64,000 bases of DNA, from assembly GCA_903772945.1 (NCBI GenBank), contig CAICTM010000062.1, positions 62,001-126,000 on the forward strand. The letters run 5' to 3'. A program made the position numbers and the translations under genes. The notes beneath the pieces are model-generated. The model saw only the letters and a list, made by a program, of their open reading frames with translations. It did no database searches and was not told the DNA's origin. The stretch is from Seminavis robusta. Its lineage: Eukaryota; Bacillariophyta; Bacillariophyceae; Naviculales; Naviculaceae. Below, piece by piece: positions 42,030 to 53,300 of the stretch. Every line of letters starts with the position of its first letter. The first letter of the stretch is position 1.

Positions 42030-42478
42030 TGTCGATTGCTTCCGCTGTGGTTTCCACGAAATGATCGAAGAGGAGCAAAATGTGAAGCGAACAAGATTCA
42101 AAAAATGACACAAAAAGCAAACAGTCAAGACCCTAAATAGCAATAATAATGCGTTAGAAAGGGATTCTACCGTGGAGTTATCGTGGCTAGTTTATGGTGT
42201 GCTCTAAAAAGCACGACAAAGGTGCGGGCCTCGCCGCAAGCAGAATCGGCGAGAAAGAGCTAGAAATTAGCCACACGATGTACCGTACACACACGCAGAA
42301 GTACCAATACTGACTTCGTCGTGGAGGAAGTCCTCGCGCCCAACTTCACGATGACAAGCGAAGACTGGACCAGCAAGTTCGGGGTTACTCTTGCACGACA
42401 ACAAAACACAGCTGCTCATTCTGTTGGCGCTATCGTAGCAGCCAGTACGATGTTGTTCCATTGACTCGCAGCAACAAG
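42030..42478. promoter_or_regulatory. Divergent upstream region
   Basis: 449 bases between the transporter gene (minus) and the Crinkler-like gene (plus). It must hold both promoters and leaders; no motif was recognised. Confidence 0.35.
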
Positions 42479-44872
42479 ATGGGCGACAGCGAACCAAAGC
42501 CAACGGCAACGTTGACGTGGAGTAACTCGAATGTTGTGCGTCTCAAGCTCTGGAAGGCAAATGGCGTCGTTGATTGGAATAAGGAATGTGAAATCACCGC
42601 CGACAAACGTCACATACGTGACGGCATGAGGGTTTACGACGCGGACGGCGATGCGATCGACGATGCGAGATTCAACGGCATTCGTCAGGGTTATTCCATT
42701 CAATACTGTTTCAAGGTCCCTGTTCTGACACCTCCATCTCCGCCGCCCACTAAAGGGAACCTAAAGATCACAATCCTTTCGGATCACGGAACCGTGACAT
42801 CGACACACCTGCTCGTCGAGAAGACTATCCCTAGAACGCTTGAGGAATTCTGGGCTATAATTCCCGGTGCGAAGGGCGTGGATGAGACCGCCCTCGAGCA
42901 TGGCAGAGCTTCAGTACTGAAAAAGACCGAAAAATGGGAGAAATTGACTGCAGGTATATTAGATGAGTCTTGCCTGAAAAAAGACGATGGTATCTACCAA
43001 TACCAGGTCCAGCGCTTCCGCACCCCGGATAACTCACCAACCCAACCCCAATGGATGAACCCAAGTATTCTTTCTAAGAGCAATTCATCCCTTGAGAAGA
43101 GGATCCAGTGGCTTTTCTCGGACAACCCCTTTCAGGGAGATGCAATCCCAGATGTGCATGTTGACACCACAATGCTGAACATCCGTGATTGGCTCAACAA
43201 CGAGACGGAGAAGTACGCCGACGCACATGCTATCGGAACGCTTTTTGCGATGCCGGGATCGGGGAAAACAAAGTCTGTACTGGAGGCAGCGAAACGAGCA
43301 AACACCAAGCATAAGAGAATCCGCATTTGCGATGTCGAATACGACGAATTGAAACGCTGTGACAAGTTTGTGAACAGTCGAGTCAAGAAGATCCAAAACG
43401 ATATCAGCACCAGTAATACCGACGACAGCAACAAAACCATCAGCATTCACTTCGACGAGGTGCAAACTCTGCTCGATGAGGAAGATGGAGAAAAGGTCCT
43501 CAAGAAACTTGCAAGTGTATGTGCTGCCTTGGGCAATCAGAACAAGCGGCTAAAGTTTTTCTTTACAGGAACCAATATCAATGCCTCGAAGCCTATTGAC
43601 CTTGGAAGTGAACTCAAGGCCGTCCCCTTCTATTTGGATGGTTCCTTCCCAAAGGACTTTGTACGTTCTCTCTACAAAGATCATATCGAAGAGATAGTGA
43701 ATGAAGAAATGGAAGGATTTCTGGAACGCTGCCATCATAACCGCCGATTCACTGCCTTTTTCTTGAAGAACCTGTGGGACGAGAAACACAATCGCAACGA
43801 TCAAAAGAAGAGTGTGTCGGATCATTACGAAGCCGCACTAGAATCTGCCCAGCAACCTATCGCGTCGCGGATGGCCAATCATGCATGTCCTGCAGCTTGT
43901 CGTATCTTTCGGATCCTTCTTCAGGCTATTAACGACGAGAAGCGTCCTTTGTCTGCGACAGGAGGCCAAGGGACATCAAGCGTCATTGCAATTACCGTTG
44001 ATACTAGTACGTTTGCATCCGATCTGCATTATGTGCTTGGTGGCGGTCTAAATGTGCACAATCAGTTGGTGACGCGCAATGACAAAACTACAGTCCATGT
44101 GATTCTTCCTGAGGGTTGTGTCTTTGAGATTCTCATGCAGATCATGGGCCGGGCAGTTCAGCCCTCAACCTACAACAACATGTTGAGTTTCCTTCGAACC
44201 TCACGAGTGAAGGAGTTTAACTTTGGCTGGTTTATGGAAGCCCTGGTTGTGCATGATCTCAAATGCGTTTCTTCCGAGTTTGAAGATTGGCTACGATGCG
44301 GCCGCCGCCACGCAAAGATTATGGAGGCAGAAGTTGTTAACGAGCCCAAGCTTTGGGAATGTAATCCTAAGGCAAGCTCAGACAAAGTCATTTGGTGGGT
44401 TCGGGATGAAATGAACTCTCATCAGGATCGCTGGATCGACATTGGTTATCGGCAAGATAACGGCGAAGTAGTGATTGTCGAATGCAAGAGCGGTGTAACA
44501 GAAGTACCCGCAGCACGAACGAAATTCTTTGAAAAGGCAATCGATTTGGCCACGAAGCATTCAGGCATTCAATGGATTGCCGTTTATTTATGTTCTTCGG
44601 AACCCGGGGATGATGAAAAGCCTGAGAACACGACAAAAAACCTCCAGATGATGATGAAGATTCTAGTCCTGCCGAAACATTCCGAGATGGCCAAGACTCT
44701 ACGTGCTGCCAAGGGAAAGGGTCTAGAACAGCAGGAGAGCCTGGTTGACCGTTTAGAGTCCGGGGGCATCCAGACTGACCGCGTTCGCATGTATGCCGGC
44801 GGATCTCATAGTTTGGTTTCCACCCCGACCTGCGGAGCCAAACGACGGCGGACGGATCCCTTTTGTACCTAG
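42479..44872 (+). CDS. Crinkler-like protein: P-loop NTPase plus PD-(D/E)XK nuclease
   Basis: Single uninterrupted exon of 797 residues, starting at the ATG in AACAAGATGGGC. The N-terminal ~90 residues form a small beta-rich header (TLTWSNSNVVRLKLWKANG). A linker with NPFQGDAIPDVHV leads to a P-loop ATPase: Walker A MPGSGKT (Lys263), Walker B ISIHFDEVQ (Asp326, Glu327) and a sensor-like FFFTGTN. The C-terminal part has WIDIGYRQDNGEVVIVECKS, with Asp654 and the ExK pair Glu668/Lys670, the active-site layout of PD-(D/E)XK nucleases. This header-NTPase-nuclease order is that of the Crinkler-RHS-type (CRN) proteins of oomycetes, chytrids and algae, thought to derive from transposon NTPase-nuclease modules. 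The tail GAKRRRTDP is a possible nuclear signal. No signal peptide is seen, so an intracellular role is more likely than secretion. Confidence 0.72.
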   Translation: MGDSEPKPTATLTWSNSNVVRLKLWKANGVVDWNKECEITADKRHIRDGMRVYDADGDAIDDARFNGIRQGYSIQYCFKVPVLTPPSPPPTKGNLKITILSDHGTVTSTHLLVEKTIPRTLEEFWAIIPGAKGVDETALEHGRASVLKKTEKWEKLTAGILDESCLKKDDGIYQYQVQRFRTPDNSPTQPQWMNPSILSKSNSSLEKRIQWLFSDNPFQGDAIPDVHVDTTMLNIRDWLNNETEKYADAHAIGTLFAMPGSGKTKSVLEAAKRANTKHKRIRICDVEYDELKRCDKFVNSRVKKIQNDISTSNTDDSNKTISIHFDEVQTLLDEEDGEKVLKKLASVCAALGNQNKRLKFFFTGTNINASKPIDLGSELKAVPFYLDGSFPKDFVRSLYKDHIEEIVNEEMEGFLERCHHNRRFTAFFLKNLWDEKHNRNDQKKSVSDHYEAALESAQQPIASRMANHACPAACRIFRILLQAINDEKRPLSATGGQGTSSVIAITVDTSTFASDLHYVLGGGLNVHNQLVTRNDKTTVHVILPEGCVFEILMQIMGRAVQPSTYNNMLSFLRTSRVKEFNFGWFMEALVVHDLKCVSSEFEDWLRCGRRHAKIMEAEVVNEPKLWECNPKASSDKVIWWVRDEMNSHQDRWIDIGYRQDNGEVVIVECKSGVTEVPAARTKFFEKAIDLATKHSGIQWIAVYLCSSEPGDDEKPENTTKNLQMMMKILVLPKHSEMAKTLRAAKGKGLEQQESLVDRLESGGIQTDRVRMYAGGSHSLVSTPTCGAKRRRTDPFCT

Positions 44873-45378
44873 CTAGTAGTCTTGTCTCAATAGAAACGCC
44901 AACTGCGCCAATGAGTAGGACCTAGCTAGAATTCAGTCCTCGAAACAGCTGGACGATGACCAATTTCGCTGGACGCTACTAGACTCCACGTTGCACGCCT
45001 GTCAGATAAGATAACCCCCTCCGACATCGTGTACCAGGTAACGGTGCGTGACCAACTAGAGAACCGGTAAATGCGAAGAAGACTGCATGATCACCTCAAA
45101 CTGTGAACAGGAGTTTTAGCTACATGTACTGGTAGTCTGGTCGTATCCCACATCCCACTTGCATGGCTGCCGGCGGTACTGTATTACCGTACTGGTAGCT
45201 TGCTTGGTGCTTACAGTAAGAGGCAAGTTAGTTGGAACATATCGATGAAACATTCAAGTGTCCTTTGTAGAAACAGCAACTTCGGAGATAGGTATACATT
45301 TGTAGATCATTCTGTCTCAGATTGGATACCTGACAAAGAGCGGTGGCTACAACGACGACGAAGACCAGAAAAGGAGAG
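44873..45378. other. Intergenic spacer
   Basis: About 500 bases with TAGCTAG words at both ends of the Crinkler-like gene's 3' side. The frame of the next gene is open back to 45343 but has no ATG before 45379; an upstream exon is possible. Confidence 0.35.
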
Positions 45379-46167
45379 ATGAAGCCTCAGCACAGCATAG
45401 ACCCAAGCTGGGGCAAAGGTAGCAAGCATGAACCGGTAATAGTATGCCAGAAGAATGCTGGAGAAAGTACTACTATCGCTTCGACTTTGCAAGATAGTGT
45501 TTCAGGAATTGGCATGTCATCCACCAGAACCGCAGATACCCACATGACCGAAGACAGTGTCAGGGCTTTCTTGACCGACTACTTCCTGGATTCCAATTCA
45601 TTGTTTGGCAAGTCAAGAGATTGTTGGGAGACGTTCTATGAGAAGAATCATCACCCAGATTACACACATGTCCGAAATACCGGTGGTGTCTGGACCTCCA
45701 AAGATGTGATTAATGTTCTCTCTTCGGGGGTACTGAACGGGAAACGGCTTTTGGTTTCTATCGACAACGTTATTCTGCTGGCAGAGGGACGAACGGCGGT
45801 CGTGACATATACCATTGATCAAATCTTCACCTTTAAGGGCGTAGAAAACTCAGACCGCTGCGTGTACACCTTGGTGCTGGCAGAAATCGATGGCCAGCCC
45901 AAAATGGTACAAGAGCAGCGCTCCAATGGAATGCCTATTCCTGAACCACAATCAAGGTGGAAGACTAACGCAGACACACAAGGACATCACAATCACATTG
46001 CTGACTACAACTATGGAGATGAGCAAAGTAGTAGCAATGCAAGTGTCAACCATGTACCTAGTCGCCAAAGCAGAAATGACAACCCCAAGCATGCCGATCC
46101 ACCAAGAAAGCCTAGTGCAAGACGGGCAAGTGCCAGGAATGAGGGTGCTGCAGCTTCGGATCCCTGA
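45379..46167 (+). CDS. SnoaL/NTF2-like fold protein with disordered tail
   Basis: 262 residues from the first ATG in the frame. Residues ~58-195 look like a SnoaL/NTF2-type cone fold: an N-terminal helix (SVRAFLTDYFLDS), then WETFYEKNHHPDYTHVRN, then strands LLVSIDNVILLAEGRTAVV and YTIDQIFTFKGVENSDRCVY. The closing strands are TLVLAEIDGQPKMVQEQRS. Such domains serve as small-molecule enzymes or as binding modules; no catalytic residues could be named. The last ~65 residues are polar and low-complexity (QSSSNASVNHVPSRQSRN). Confidence in the gene is fair, in the fold moderate. Confidence 0.55.
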   Translation: MKPQHSIDPSWGKGSKHEPVIVCQKNAGESTTIASTLQDSVSGIGMSSTRTADTHMTEDSVRAFLTDYFLDSNSLFGKSRDCWETFYEKNHHPDYTHVRNTGGVWTSKDVINVLSSGVLNGKRLLVSIDNVILLAEGRTAVVTYTIDQIFTFKGVENSDRCVYTLVLAEIDGQPKMVQEQRSNGMPIPEPQSRWKTNADTQGHHNHIADYNYGDEQSSSNASVNHVPSRQSRNDNPKHADPPRKPSARRASARNEGAAASDP

Positions 46168-46732
46168 GATATCCTTGTCAAAAGTGAGCCAATGCTGTAA
46201 CATCGGAATGGACCATGGCTGATGACAAGGAAAAGGGCTCTGGATGACGTTCTTTCTGAATAACCGTGTCCTCGCGATATCCATCCGTAAAGGCCTGGCA
46301 AGTTCCACATGACAAACAGAATGAGTCCACGGCGAAAGAAAGCATGATAGTTCCTGCTACGAGCTACGAAGTAAGTATCGGGCACGACACTGTTCTTAGT
46401 AGCAAGCTCGAACCTTGATGCGCGGAGATTGACTTGCGAGCAGTGACGAGGAGGAAATCAGGTTAGGCCAAGGGAAGTGAGGGCTCCCAGCAAGTCTACT
46501 CTTGTATTCGCTGGCTTTCCAATCCAAGAGTTGTTTTAGTGGGCACGAGTAGTCATTGCACCGTGTGGCTCCAAGTGGATGGATGAAAGGAAAGAATTTC
46601 AATCGTTTTACAGCCTCCTAGTTCCATATTACACTGTCACTACAACTAAGGCCTGCGCAAAGCCCAGATGCACCAAGCAGCACACTCAAAATTTGAGAGT
46701 GCGTCGTACTCAATCCTCTAATCATCACCCCT
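46168..46732. other. Spacer between converging genes
   Basis: 3' regions of the SnoaL-like and EDR2-like genes. No supported gene. Confidence 0.4.
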
Positions 46733-49204
46733 CTAGCTCTCGGTGTCGTCATCGCCGTCATCGTTATCATTTCCTGTCATTATCAAATCCTTGGTGGGAG
46801 GCAGTGGAGGCGCGTTCAGTGGATCAATGCCGTGCAAACGGGTGGCCACCAACATGTTCTCTCGTAGTTCGTCGTTGCTGTTTCCTTGGATGGCAAAACC
46901 CAGGTCCAGCGTGATATCCTGCGTGTACGTACGAACAGCCGACAGAATTCCACGAGCAGCGGAAGAAGAAACAATATCCAAATCGGCTTCCAGATACAGC
47001 GCTTGTTTGCTTCCGTCTGGGGCGGTCCCAGGTTTACCATACACATAGCTGACTGGTAGTTTTGTACCAATAATGGCCGGTTTGCCTCCAACAATAGATT
47101 TCACCACCCATGGACCTTCCACAACCACTGGAAAGATTTTGAGCGTCTGGTCCTTGTGCTCGTGGTCGCCAAGAAGCCATCTAGCACAGCATCTGTCTTG
47201 GTTATTCATGGAATTGATTTTCTCCTCTAGTTTTGCTTTGTCGGCAGCAGAGCCATTACCGTAACAACACGCGACGAAGGGAACGAAGCGTTCTGGTATT
47301 TCATAGTAAAACAACAACACACCCCACGGCAAACGGAAATTGATAAGGAACGTTGGAACGTCACGCAGTTGTCCACCCATAATACCAGAGATGCTGCAAA
47401 GACGTAGTTGGTGAGATGTTGTGTAGCGCTACATTCAAAACCGTAACAGCATGAAATAGCACTCACCGTCCCACATTTTCGGGGCAGGTATCTGTCAAAA
47501 ACAAGTCAACACCACGGCATGGGAAAAGACAAGGCCCCGACTTGACCTTTTTCTTGTCGCTCAAGTAGTTGTCTCCGCGAACCTTGAAATTCTCATAAGG
47601 TGATTCTGAAAAGCAGTTGTTGATAGAGCCCATCTCTGCACCCTCGGGGAATCTCGGCATGGGGCTACGGATGACGACATCGTCCTCTTCTTCCTCCATT
47701 TCAGCCTCTGCTTCATCCTCCTCAATCGTCTCCGCCGAAAAGCTGATATTCCTATTGCCGGTAGAAATGCTGCGTGGTGTCGAGATCATCATGGACCTTC
47801 GTAATAGCTTGGCAGCATTCGTGGGAGTCGGAGGTTGTCCTGCCTTGCGTCGTCGACGTCTTCCTCGTAGAGGCGGCTTGTCGACGCCTCCGACCAGTGG
47901 TCTAGGAGTGTTCAATCCAAGACAAAATGCAGCAAAGACGACCAACAGCAAAATGTCCATATCCAAGGAGACGACTCGTTCTCCCGCCAAGCGCACGACT
48001 TGCGTCAAGGCCGCAAACAGTCCCATGAACATGATTGGATTGTTGTCCATAAAGACTCCCAGCGCCGAAGCCCCGGGGACGCTGACCGTGGGGACAGGCG
48101 CGTCATACGAAGGCACCATATCGGTCTGGGATCGATCATCATCCAACAAGAGTGATGCACGAGACCTGAGAACGAAGAAATGGTTGGTAAGGAACTAGTA
48201 GCTTCGAGCCAAGCACAAAAACACATATTTCCAGCTAGAGTACAGGTTTCGTCGTTGTCGAAAAAAGCACTTACCCCGAATTCTTCAATTCTTTCTCATC
48301 CAAATCTCTGATTTGTCGCGACCTCCTCTTTTTGCGCGTGTAGGGCACCACCGGAGAACTCACTGCACGATCCAAATTGGGGGGTGGTGGGTGGTTGTCG
48401 ACAATTCCCGAATCGGGAGAATCGACGGGCTTTTTGACCGAAGCCGTGATTTTATTGTCGACGTGTTGATAATTCTTTTTGATGGGTGTAATGAAAAGAG
48501 AGGAGACATTCGAATCTTCTCCCTCTTCATCCACCGACGCGCAGTGATCGGTCAAAAAGAAATTTTCAATTCTCTTGGCAACTTCGTTCAAGAAGGGATG
48601 AGAATCAATATCGCTTGGGAAATTGGAGAGGGTAGCCTCCAATACATCCGTAATAACTTGACTTCGTTGTTTGGACAAGACTTTGACGTACATGTAATTG
48701 ACCTATAATAAATAGATAGATAGATATTAGATAGATACGGTGTGAGAGAAAACAATAACAACAAGAAAGACAAAATTTCTTTTGTTTTTCTTCAATTCCC
48801 AAGCACTTTTAGCACTCACTTACCTTTCCTAGATACTGTGTCCTTTGGGAATCAATCAATTGCATGACTACTTCACAGTATTGTGCCAATTTCTTGACTT
48901 TTTGTTTGGTATCAGGTGGCAATTGTTCATGAGAGTTTGTGGACATGAAGGCATCGGCCGCATCATGCAACTGATCGATGAGGGTTCGAAAGGCGCTGAA
49001 GGTCTTGCTAATGATGAAACCATCAAAATCCGGCTCCGGTCGACTCTTGGTGCCCGTGTTGACGCAGCTCACGTGCACAATGTAGTCCGTTTCCACTGCC
49101 ATTCCACCGTGAATGCGATAATGATCCAGATCCTTGATTTGGGCACTCACTCGATGGTCCATCAAGCCCGCCATGATGGGGCTCACAAAGTCGGACGACG
49201 GCAT
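46733..49204 (-). CDS. PX-like and EDR2 C-terminal (DUF1336) domain protein
   Basis: Four exons, complement(join(46733..47393,47467..48165,48275..48702,48824..49204)), 722 residues. Introns of 73, 109 and 121 bases are GT-AG and keep frame. Residues ~20-150 resemble a PX domain (TDYIVHVSCVNT, SKTFSAFRTLIDQLHDAADA), normally a phosphoinositide binder. A linker with basic KKRRSRQ is followed by two hydrophobic segments (IMFMGLFAALTQVVRLAG, DILLLVVFAAFCLGL) that could form a membrane hairpin. The C-terminal half is an EDR2_C domain: FKVRGDNYLSDKKKVKSG, CRGVDLFLTD, FLINFRLPWGVLLFYYEIPE and GPWVVKSIVGGKPAIIGTKL. EDR2-type proteins are lipid-binding regulators in plants. The combined order suggests a membrane-tethered lipid sensor or transfer protein. 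Confidence 0.82.
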
Positions 49205-50381
49205 GGTTGCTTTTGTTGGCTTAGTTAGCTTGATCGTCTTCTCTCAAAGATGCTCCTACCCAAAAGACCCTGCTATGCTCTACAAATAATAAAGGCAGGT
49301 TGTGCTACCGGTATGCTGCTGGTTTCACTGTTGATTGCTGTGTCTCTGTCGATACGATGGTCGATGAAGGTGGGATTGTGTTCTCTAAAATACTACTGAC
49401 TGTAGTAGATTCGATTCGGTAGTGTGCGTCGCTGGTCATTTTACCCGATGGAGAAGAATTGAAAGATCCACGAATGCGAATATCCAAAGAGTACGTCCGT
49501 GACTCGACTGGTGCGGGAATCATGCTTGGCATTCTCGTGCCGTGCTATCGGTACCAGTACCACCTGGGAGACGTACCGTACGGTAGTACCACGATAACGA
49601 CGATAACCCCCTCGGTACCAGCTGGTACTAGTACTAGTACATGTACCGGTACCCATAGATGGTTCGTAGATTCATGCATTCATTGGAAGGAGTCACAAGC
49701 AAGAGCTAAGTTGGATGCCTTTGGCAAGATACCCACCCGTTCCACCCTGTTGCTCGGCTTTGCGTTTGTGTCCCACCAGCTCTGGCCGGTGCACTAGCTA
49801 GATAGCACCATACCGGCATCCCATAGTGTCCGCAATTCCTACCACTATTGTTTCAACACGGCACAGTTAGGTGTACGAGTACACTGTACCTGGCTAGTCT
49901 AGCTAGTCGTAGCGGTATAGTCCCAGCGCGGCAAGCCTAGCAACCATGGACGAGACTGGGATGGACCTGGAGGCCCTGGAAGCCCTGGTGGACCCGGAGA
50001 CCCTGGCGGACCTGGCGACCCTGATGGACATGGAGACCGTGGAGGCTTTGATCCACCACCACCTGCCCTTGTCGCATCTGGAATGCGGTGTGAGGCTTTT
50101 GGCTTGGATCGATGGATCTCTGGGAGGCTCTCACTAAGGATCAGGATACGTTTTGCCACGTGGAACTGAGAAAACGGCAAAGACGATCTTTGCGTGCTTC
50201 GTGCTTCCTTGATAGTTGACAGTTTCATGATTGATCATCGTCTCTTTCGTTTGTGTGTGATGTTAGTTTGTGTTTGCCTGGATCCATGATGGACACATTC
50301 CCAATACCACCTTGCAAGAAAAGAGTCCCTTGCTTGTTTCCTTGTAGGAGACGGGAGCCTGAGAAGAAGAAGACGTTTAGA
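49205..50381. other. Divergent spacer with palindromes and a collagen-like repeat
   Basis: Upstream region of the EDR2-like (minus) and ABC-fusion (plus) genes. GGTACC, ACCGGT and TACTAGTAC palindromes are dense at 49546-49650. The frame of the ABC-fusion gene is open upstream to 50253, with an earlier ATG at 50286 as an alternative start. Confidence 0.4.
49960..50046 (+). repeat. GC-rich triplet repeat encoding collagen-like Gly-X-Y
   Basis: About 87 bases of degenerate 9-base units, roughly GGACCTGGC/GGAGACCCT. One plus-strand frame reads DGPGGPGSPGGPGDPGG and on to GDRGG. The minus strand reads GSPGPPGSPGPPGLPGPPG, also a perfect Gly-X-Y run. No full gene could be built around it: a plus-strand stop lies a short way upstream and no splice pattern was convincing. 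Confidence 0.5.
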
Positions 50382-53300
50382 ATGAAGAATGGAACCACAC
50401 ACCGACGACGGCGAAAACCCAGTTCTTCTTTGCTTCTAGTCGTCTTTATTGGGCTAGCGAGTGTCAACCAAGCGGCATCATCTTCGTCGTCGTCGTCTTC
50501 TTCCACCATACCACCGCCGCCACCACCCATCCATGGACGACGACACAAGATTCCGCCCCCGCCTCCTCCAAGACCAAGACAACAAAATGTGGTGACAACT
50601 ATAGAAACAACTGCAAAGACGTTACGGCCACCACCGCCACGGCGACGTCCTCCTCCACCCCCACCACCACCAAATGAAACAAAGGAGACGAGTCAACCAA
50701 ATGAGGAAAAGATGAGCCAACCGAGAAAAGAAGATGAGATAGAATCCATATCTCTCCCTCTTGGGCGCCAAGGATCTTCTATGAAACACAATACAGATCC
50801 CAACGAAAATCAAGGGATGGCCAAACCAGACAATAAAGAGAAGGCTGGATCAGGCCAATCCTTGGATCTACGACAACGAGACGGTGGACAGGAACGTGGG
50901 CTGAACGTGAAGTCTATCCAGGAAACTTTGTCGGCCTCACAAACATCAGCCACTGGCAACCATGATGCCTCCACCATTACAATGTCATTCGCAGCAGCAA
51001 CAACAACAAGGGGACCGATAAACGTGGCAAACAAACCGCCCCCTCCACCACCACTGAGAAAGCCAGTCGATGCAACAACCAGAGAACCTGAATCCTCTGT
51101 GGGACACAAGGATCCACACGATTACAATACAGAAGAAGCTGCGCATTCAACAAAAATGGCACTTGATTCTGAGACCCCAAAGAGGCCCTCTCTACACGAC
51201 ATTGTTATTGATGATGGTGACAATCACAACGCTGAAACGAACCCCGAGAGTCGCCCTGGTGCTGGTAGTCTTGGTAGCAGTAGCGGGCAGGAAGAAAACA
51301 CAGCGACATTCACTTTGCCGCAAACTAGTGATGAAGGGCAGACACGACAAACTGATATTCAGGAGGGTATTGATAAGGAAGAAGAGGAAGAACGAAAAGA
51401 AGACTCTTCCAAGGATGCGAGCGAAAGCGCCGCTAGGAAAGACCACTCTGAAGGCGCAAGAGCAAAACCTGCTTCCATTCTGTCGTTGGACCAGTCTAGG
51501 AGGGAAGCTCAAGCTGAATTGAGTAGCCAAAGGCCGCTACCAGATGAATCAGTTCCATCAAGCAAAGACACACAACCATCAACTGTCTCCTTCACACCAG
51601 CAGTTCCCCAATACAGACAACCGCCCTTTGGGACATCACCACAACAGAGTAACCAAAGGCAGCCGTATGGTATCCAGCAACAACAGCACTCCCTTGCACA
51701 GGCGTCATTTCAACGAAAGGAACATCCACAAAGTAGAAATGCAGCTGCGAGTGGACCCCCAAACAACAGAGGAAGGTATCAGCAGCCTCCGAATTGGCAA
51801 CAGGTTCGACGTCCACCAGGCAAACCCGCCTCCAACAGCAAGAGTATTCCAGTGTTGAAGTCTCTCTGGTCAAGGGTGGAAAAGGGGCTAGACGGGTTGG
51901 CTGACTTGGAAGATGCAATTTCAGACCGAGCTCAACAGTTGGTGAGCAGTGTCGTGCCCGGGAAGCCAAAAGCTCCAAGCAGCCTTCCTTACAAGAGGCA
52001 GGCCGTGACCAAAAGCGCCAAACAAGGGCTGGCGGGGCCACAAAAACGTTGGCAGCAACAAAAAGAGATATCTGCACAAATGACCAAGCCAGCCTCTTCA
52101 AAAGTGTCAGTGTCCATGTATCAACTGAACTCGGGGTCATCCTTTCCCGACAAAAAGCAGCTCGACGATGACAAACGAAGTTACACGCCAGGGAGAAGCT
52201 CTCTGCCTGCCAATGCCAGAAAGCTAATGCCAGCGAATGGAGGAGCGTCTTCTCCGAATGATGGTGGTTCTTGGAGCTACCCAGGAGAGCATAGATTTGT
52301 GCAACAGAATATTCCGCAGGGCTCGGATGTTGGCCAGGCTAAGAATCCTCCCAGCCAGAGCGACAACGCTGAAGCGCAGCCTGTCCAGCGGGCCGAAGAA
52401 CCTCGACAAGAGTCTATGGTGTATCCCCAACAGGAGCAACAACAACAAAGTCCTAAACCAAGTCTCGACCACAATCGCATCGAACCGTGTCAAGGTAGCA
52501 CAGCAGGTACGTCGCAGGCTCCTCCTTCACGGCAAGCAGAGTGGCCCAAGACCCAGCCAACAAAGGGAAATCCTTGGACAGTCACCAGCTCTAGCACACC
52601 CATGGGAACAGAGAAGGAGCGACCTCCGCACCGACCCAGCAGGCCCACCCCGGCACCTCGAAGGCCTTCGTATTTGGATGACGATGACGATGATACACCT
52701 TCTGCTATTGCCCGTTTCCTGGGAGCAATTCCTGTACCGAATTTCGGGAAGGTTTTCCGATTAGGGCGAAGCAAAGCGTACAATGATTATGCCACTCTCG
52801 ACGCGTGGGATGCCGCAGATGAAACCGCCAAACCGACAGGTGGGTTGTTTGGGATCTTCCGCCAACAAAAGAAGGCCACCTCACCGACAGTTCCACCGAG
52901 AAAGAAAGCCACGAAGGAAGCAGTTGTAGCACGCCCCGTCGAGCAGTTGCTCCAACGAAGTGCTAATGGCAAGTCGACGTCTCTGCTTAGCACGGAGAAC
53001 AAGAAGAGTATTCGAGGGCTAGGCAAATTTCGAGCGCTTCTCGACATCATCACTCTCGGCTTTATTGTAAACGGGTTCAGGCAATTGCAAGGATTGGAAA
53101 AAATCCCGTTGCCGCAGAGTCTCTCTGATTTTACCGTCGTGTCGGTGCCGAGCCTTTTGGAGGCCTTCATTTTATCCCTGGATACCTGGGCGCCCCTTGC
53201 TTTTGTCGCGGCAATGCTCACGGTGTGGACCAACGCTCTTCTCTTCGACCGTCGTATTCTGGACAGAGCCACAGACGTGGCTGAAACTGCCGAGGCCGAA

